Source: Candidatus Omnitrophota bacterium
GTDB taxonomy: Bacteria > Omnitrophota > Gorgyraeia > Zapsychrales > JANLHA01
Assembly: GCA_023247815.1 (NCBI GenBank)
Contig: JAHFFS010000111.1
Coordinates: 1 to 5,260, forward strand
Length of the DNA stretch: 5,260 nucleotides
Reading direction: 5' to 3'
Positions within the stretch are counted from its first letter, which is position 1. Each line of letters begins with the position of its first letter. The position numbers and the translations under genes were made by a program. The notes beneath the pieces were generated by a model. The model had not been told where the DNA came from. It searched no databases and saw nothing but the letters and a program-made list of their open reading frames with translations. This document shows, piece after piece, positions 4,803 to 5,260 of this stretch.

Positions 4803-4827
4803 CATTGTTTTTAGGCTCAGGTATAAT
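4799..4827 (+). promoter_or_regulatory. Perfect-consensus sigma70 promoter for recA
   Basis: TTGACA (4799-4804), a 17-base spacer and TATAAT (4822-4827) match the consensus at all twelve positions. Initiation near 4834 would give a recA leader of about 170 bases. Such a strong promoter fits an abundant protein held in check by a repressor or by events in the leader. Confidence 0.88.
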
Positions 4828-4892
4828 CAATTCTCATATGTTTTCAAGTCCTTATCCCCGTCCTTCGTGTCACAAAGTGCTGGCACAGGTAT

Positions 4893-4918
4893 AAACCCCA
4901 AAGGTCGGTTTTTTATTT
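4893..4918 (+). terminator. Terminator-like hairpin (possible attenuator) inside the recA leader
   Basis: AAACC (4893-4897) pairs with GGTTT (4907-4911); inside it CC (4898-4899) pairs with GG (4903-4904) around loop AAA, leaving a 2-base bulge (TC). The 3' arm runs into TTTTTT then ATTT (4909-4918). It lies about 60 bases after the predicted start and about 85 bases before recA, so it could release a short RNA or attenuate recA. The stem is modest, and the function is inferred. Confidence 0.4.
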
Positions 4919-4925
4919 AACGGAC

Positions 4926-4982
4926 GGGAAGTAAAGCGGAGAGCAGACATCCCTTAGGGACACCACTCTCTGATTTACGCCC
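4926..4982 (+). other. Long structured stem in the recA 5' leader
   Basis: GTAAA (4931-4935) pairs with TTTAC (4974-4978), and CGGAGAG (4937-4943) with CTCTCTG (4966-4972), leaving one G-A mismatch: 12 pairs including one G-U. An internal loop CAGACA/CACCA leads to a terminal TCCC/GGGA stem with loop TTA (4950-4960). At the base, GGG (4926-4928) can pair with CCC (4980-4982). The same GGG is part of GGACGGG (4922-4928), which can instead pair perfectly with CCCGTCC (4857-4863) upstream. The Shine-Dalgarno site begins about 10 bases later. I do not recognise a known riboswitch or leader family. Confidence 0.5.
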
Positions 4983-4990
4983 AAATCTAA

Positions 4991-4999
4991 AGGGAGGAA
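4991..4999 (+). promoter_or_regulatory. Ribosome binding site of recA
   Basis: AGGGAGGAA ends 3 bases before ATG 5003; the GGAGG core is about 5-6 bases from the start codon. It decides the recA start. GGGA here could also pair with TCCC (4950-4953) or CCC (4980-4982) of the leader, so structure might limit access to it. Confidence 0.8.
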
Positions 5000-5002
5000 G
5001 CG

Positions 5003-5260
5003 ATGGTAGAAGTAAAAATTTCAGCAGAGCAGGAAAACAAACGTAAGGCATTGGACTTGGCGCTAGCGCAAATTGAAAAACAATTTGGCAAAGGCGCGGT
5101 TATGAAGCTCGACGGGAGCCTCAAGCAAGACATTGCGGTGATCCCAACGGGATCATTGGCGTTGGATGTGGCTTTGGGGGTCGGCGGTATTCCCCGCGGC
5201 CGCGTCATTGAAATCTACGGCCCAGAATCGTCAGGAAAAACAACGCTCACCTTAAGCATC
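5003..5260 (+). CDS. recA: Recombinase RecA (3' truncated by window end)
   Basis: The first 86 residues of RecA, the DNA-dependent ATPase that forms filaments on single-stranded DNA, drives homologous strand exchange and triggers cleavage of LexA-type repressors. Seen directly: the N-terminal helix ENKRKALDLALAQIEKQFGKGAVMKL (11-36), which packs against the neighbouring protomer, the segment IPTGSLALDVALGVGGIPRGRVIEIYG (47-73), and the complete Walker A motif GPESSGKTT (73-81). Alignment with other RecA proteins is continuous, and the strong ribosome binding site fixes ATG 5003. It is preceded by its own perfect promoter and a long structured leader, with rsmE on the same strand upstream. Confidence 0.98.
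   Translation, partial: MVEVKISAEQENKRKALDLALAQIEKQFGKGAVMKLDGSLKQDIAVIPTGSLALDVALGVGGIPRGRVIEIYGPESSGKTTLTLSI

Noticed and set aside
4829..4845. Cheo-type LexA box around CATATG just after the recA -10
   Set aside because: Only CATATGTT matches; the left GAAC half-site is lost, so the similarity is not convincing.
4708..4920. 70-codon + strand frame over the rsmE 3' end and recA promoter
   Set aside because: It overlaps rsmE in another frame, crosses a perfect promoter and has no family resemblance.
1..5260. CRISPR array, insertion sequence or prophage
   Set aside because: I see no regularly spaced repeats, transposase, integrase or terminal inverted repeats in the window.

Overview
The window looks like chromosomal DNA from a Gram-negative-type bacterium that makes type IV pili and uses cyclic-di-GMP signalling. 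Base composition is moderate and fairly even. I cannot place the phylum. The small-pilin style (short pilins with C-terminal Cys pairs) and the RsmE and RecA sequences would suit an uncultivated, Omnitrophota- or delta-proteobacteria-like lineage, but that is a low-confidence inference. I see no phage, transposon or CRISPR signature.

Positions 1-3642 are a type IV pilus (or closely related type II secretion) locus. It opens with the 3' part of a PilC/GspF inner-membrane platform gene. A sigma70-type promoter (961-989) follows, then a cyclic-di-GMP-I (GEMM-I) riboswitch (core about 1018-1105), then a strong intrinsic terminator (1120-1150). Five prepilin-like genes come next, all on the + strand: a probable abundant pilin (1285-1704), an intrinsic terminator (1748-1785), then four minor-pilin-like genes (1795-2193, 2243-2668, 2669-3034, 3049-3642). 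The last two resemble PilV/GspI and PilW/GspJ. The layout suggests that cyclic-di-GMP level decides, by transcription termination, whether the pilin genes are read, and that the second terminator keeps the first pilin in excess over the minor ones.

Positions 3643-3897 carry no convincing gene. They hold a good promoter (3703-3731), two tandem hairpin-forming inverted repeats with matching architecture (3732-3824), and a further foldable segment (3847-3893) that runs up to a tRNA-Ala(CGC) gene (3898-3973).

Positions 4026-5260 hold rsmE (16S rRNA m3U1498 methyltransferase) and the 5' end of recA. The rsmE-recA gap is rich in signals: a perfect 18-bp palindrome overlapping the -35 box of a perfect-consensus promoter (TTGACA-N17-TATAAT), a terminator-like hairpin inside the leader, and a long imperfect stem just upstream of the recA ribosome binding site. 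The best candidates for something undescribed are this recA leader and the tandem hairpins before the tRNA. The riboswitch-pilin module is a recognisable system with some unusual details.
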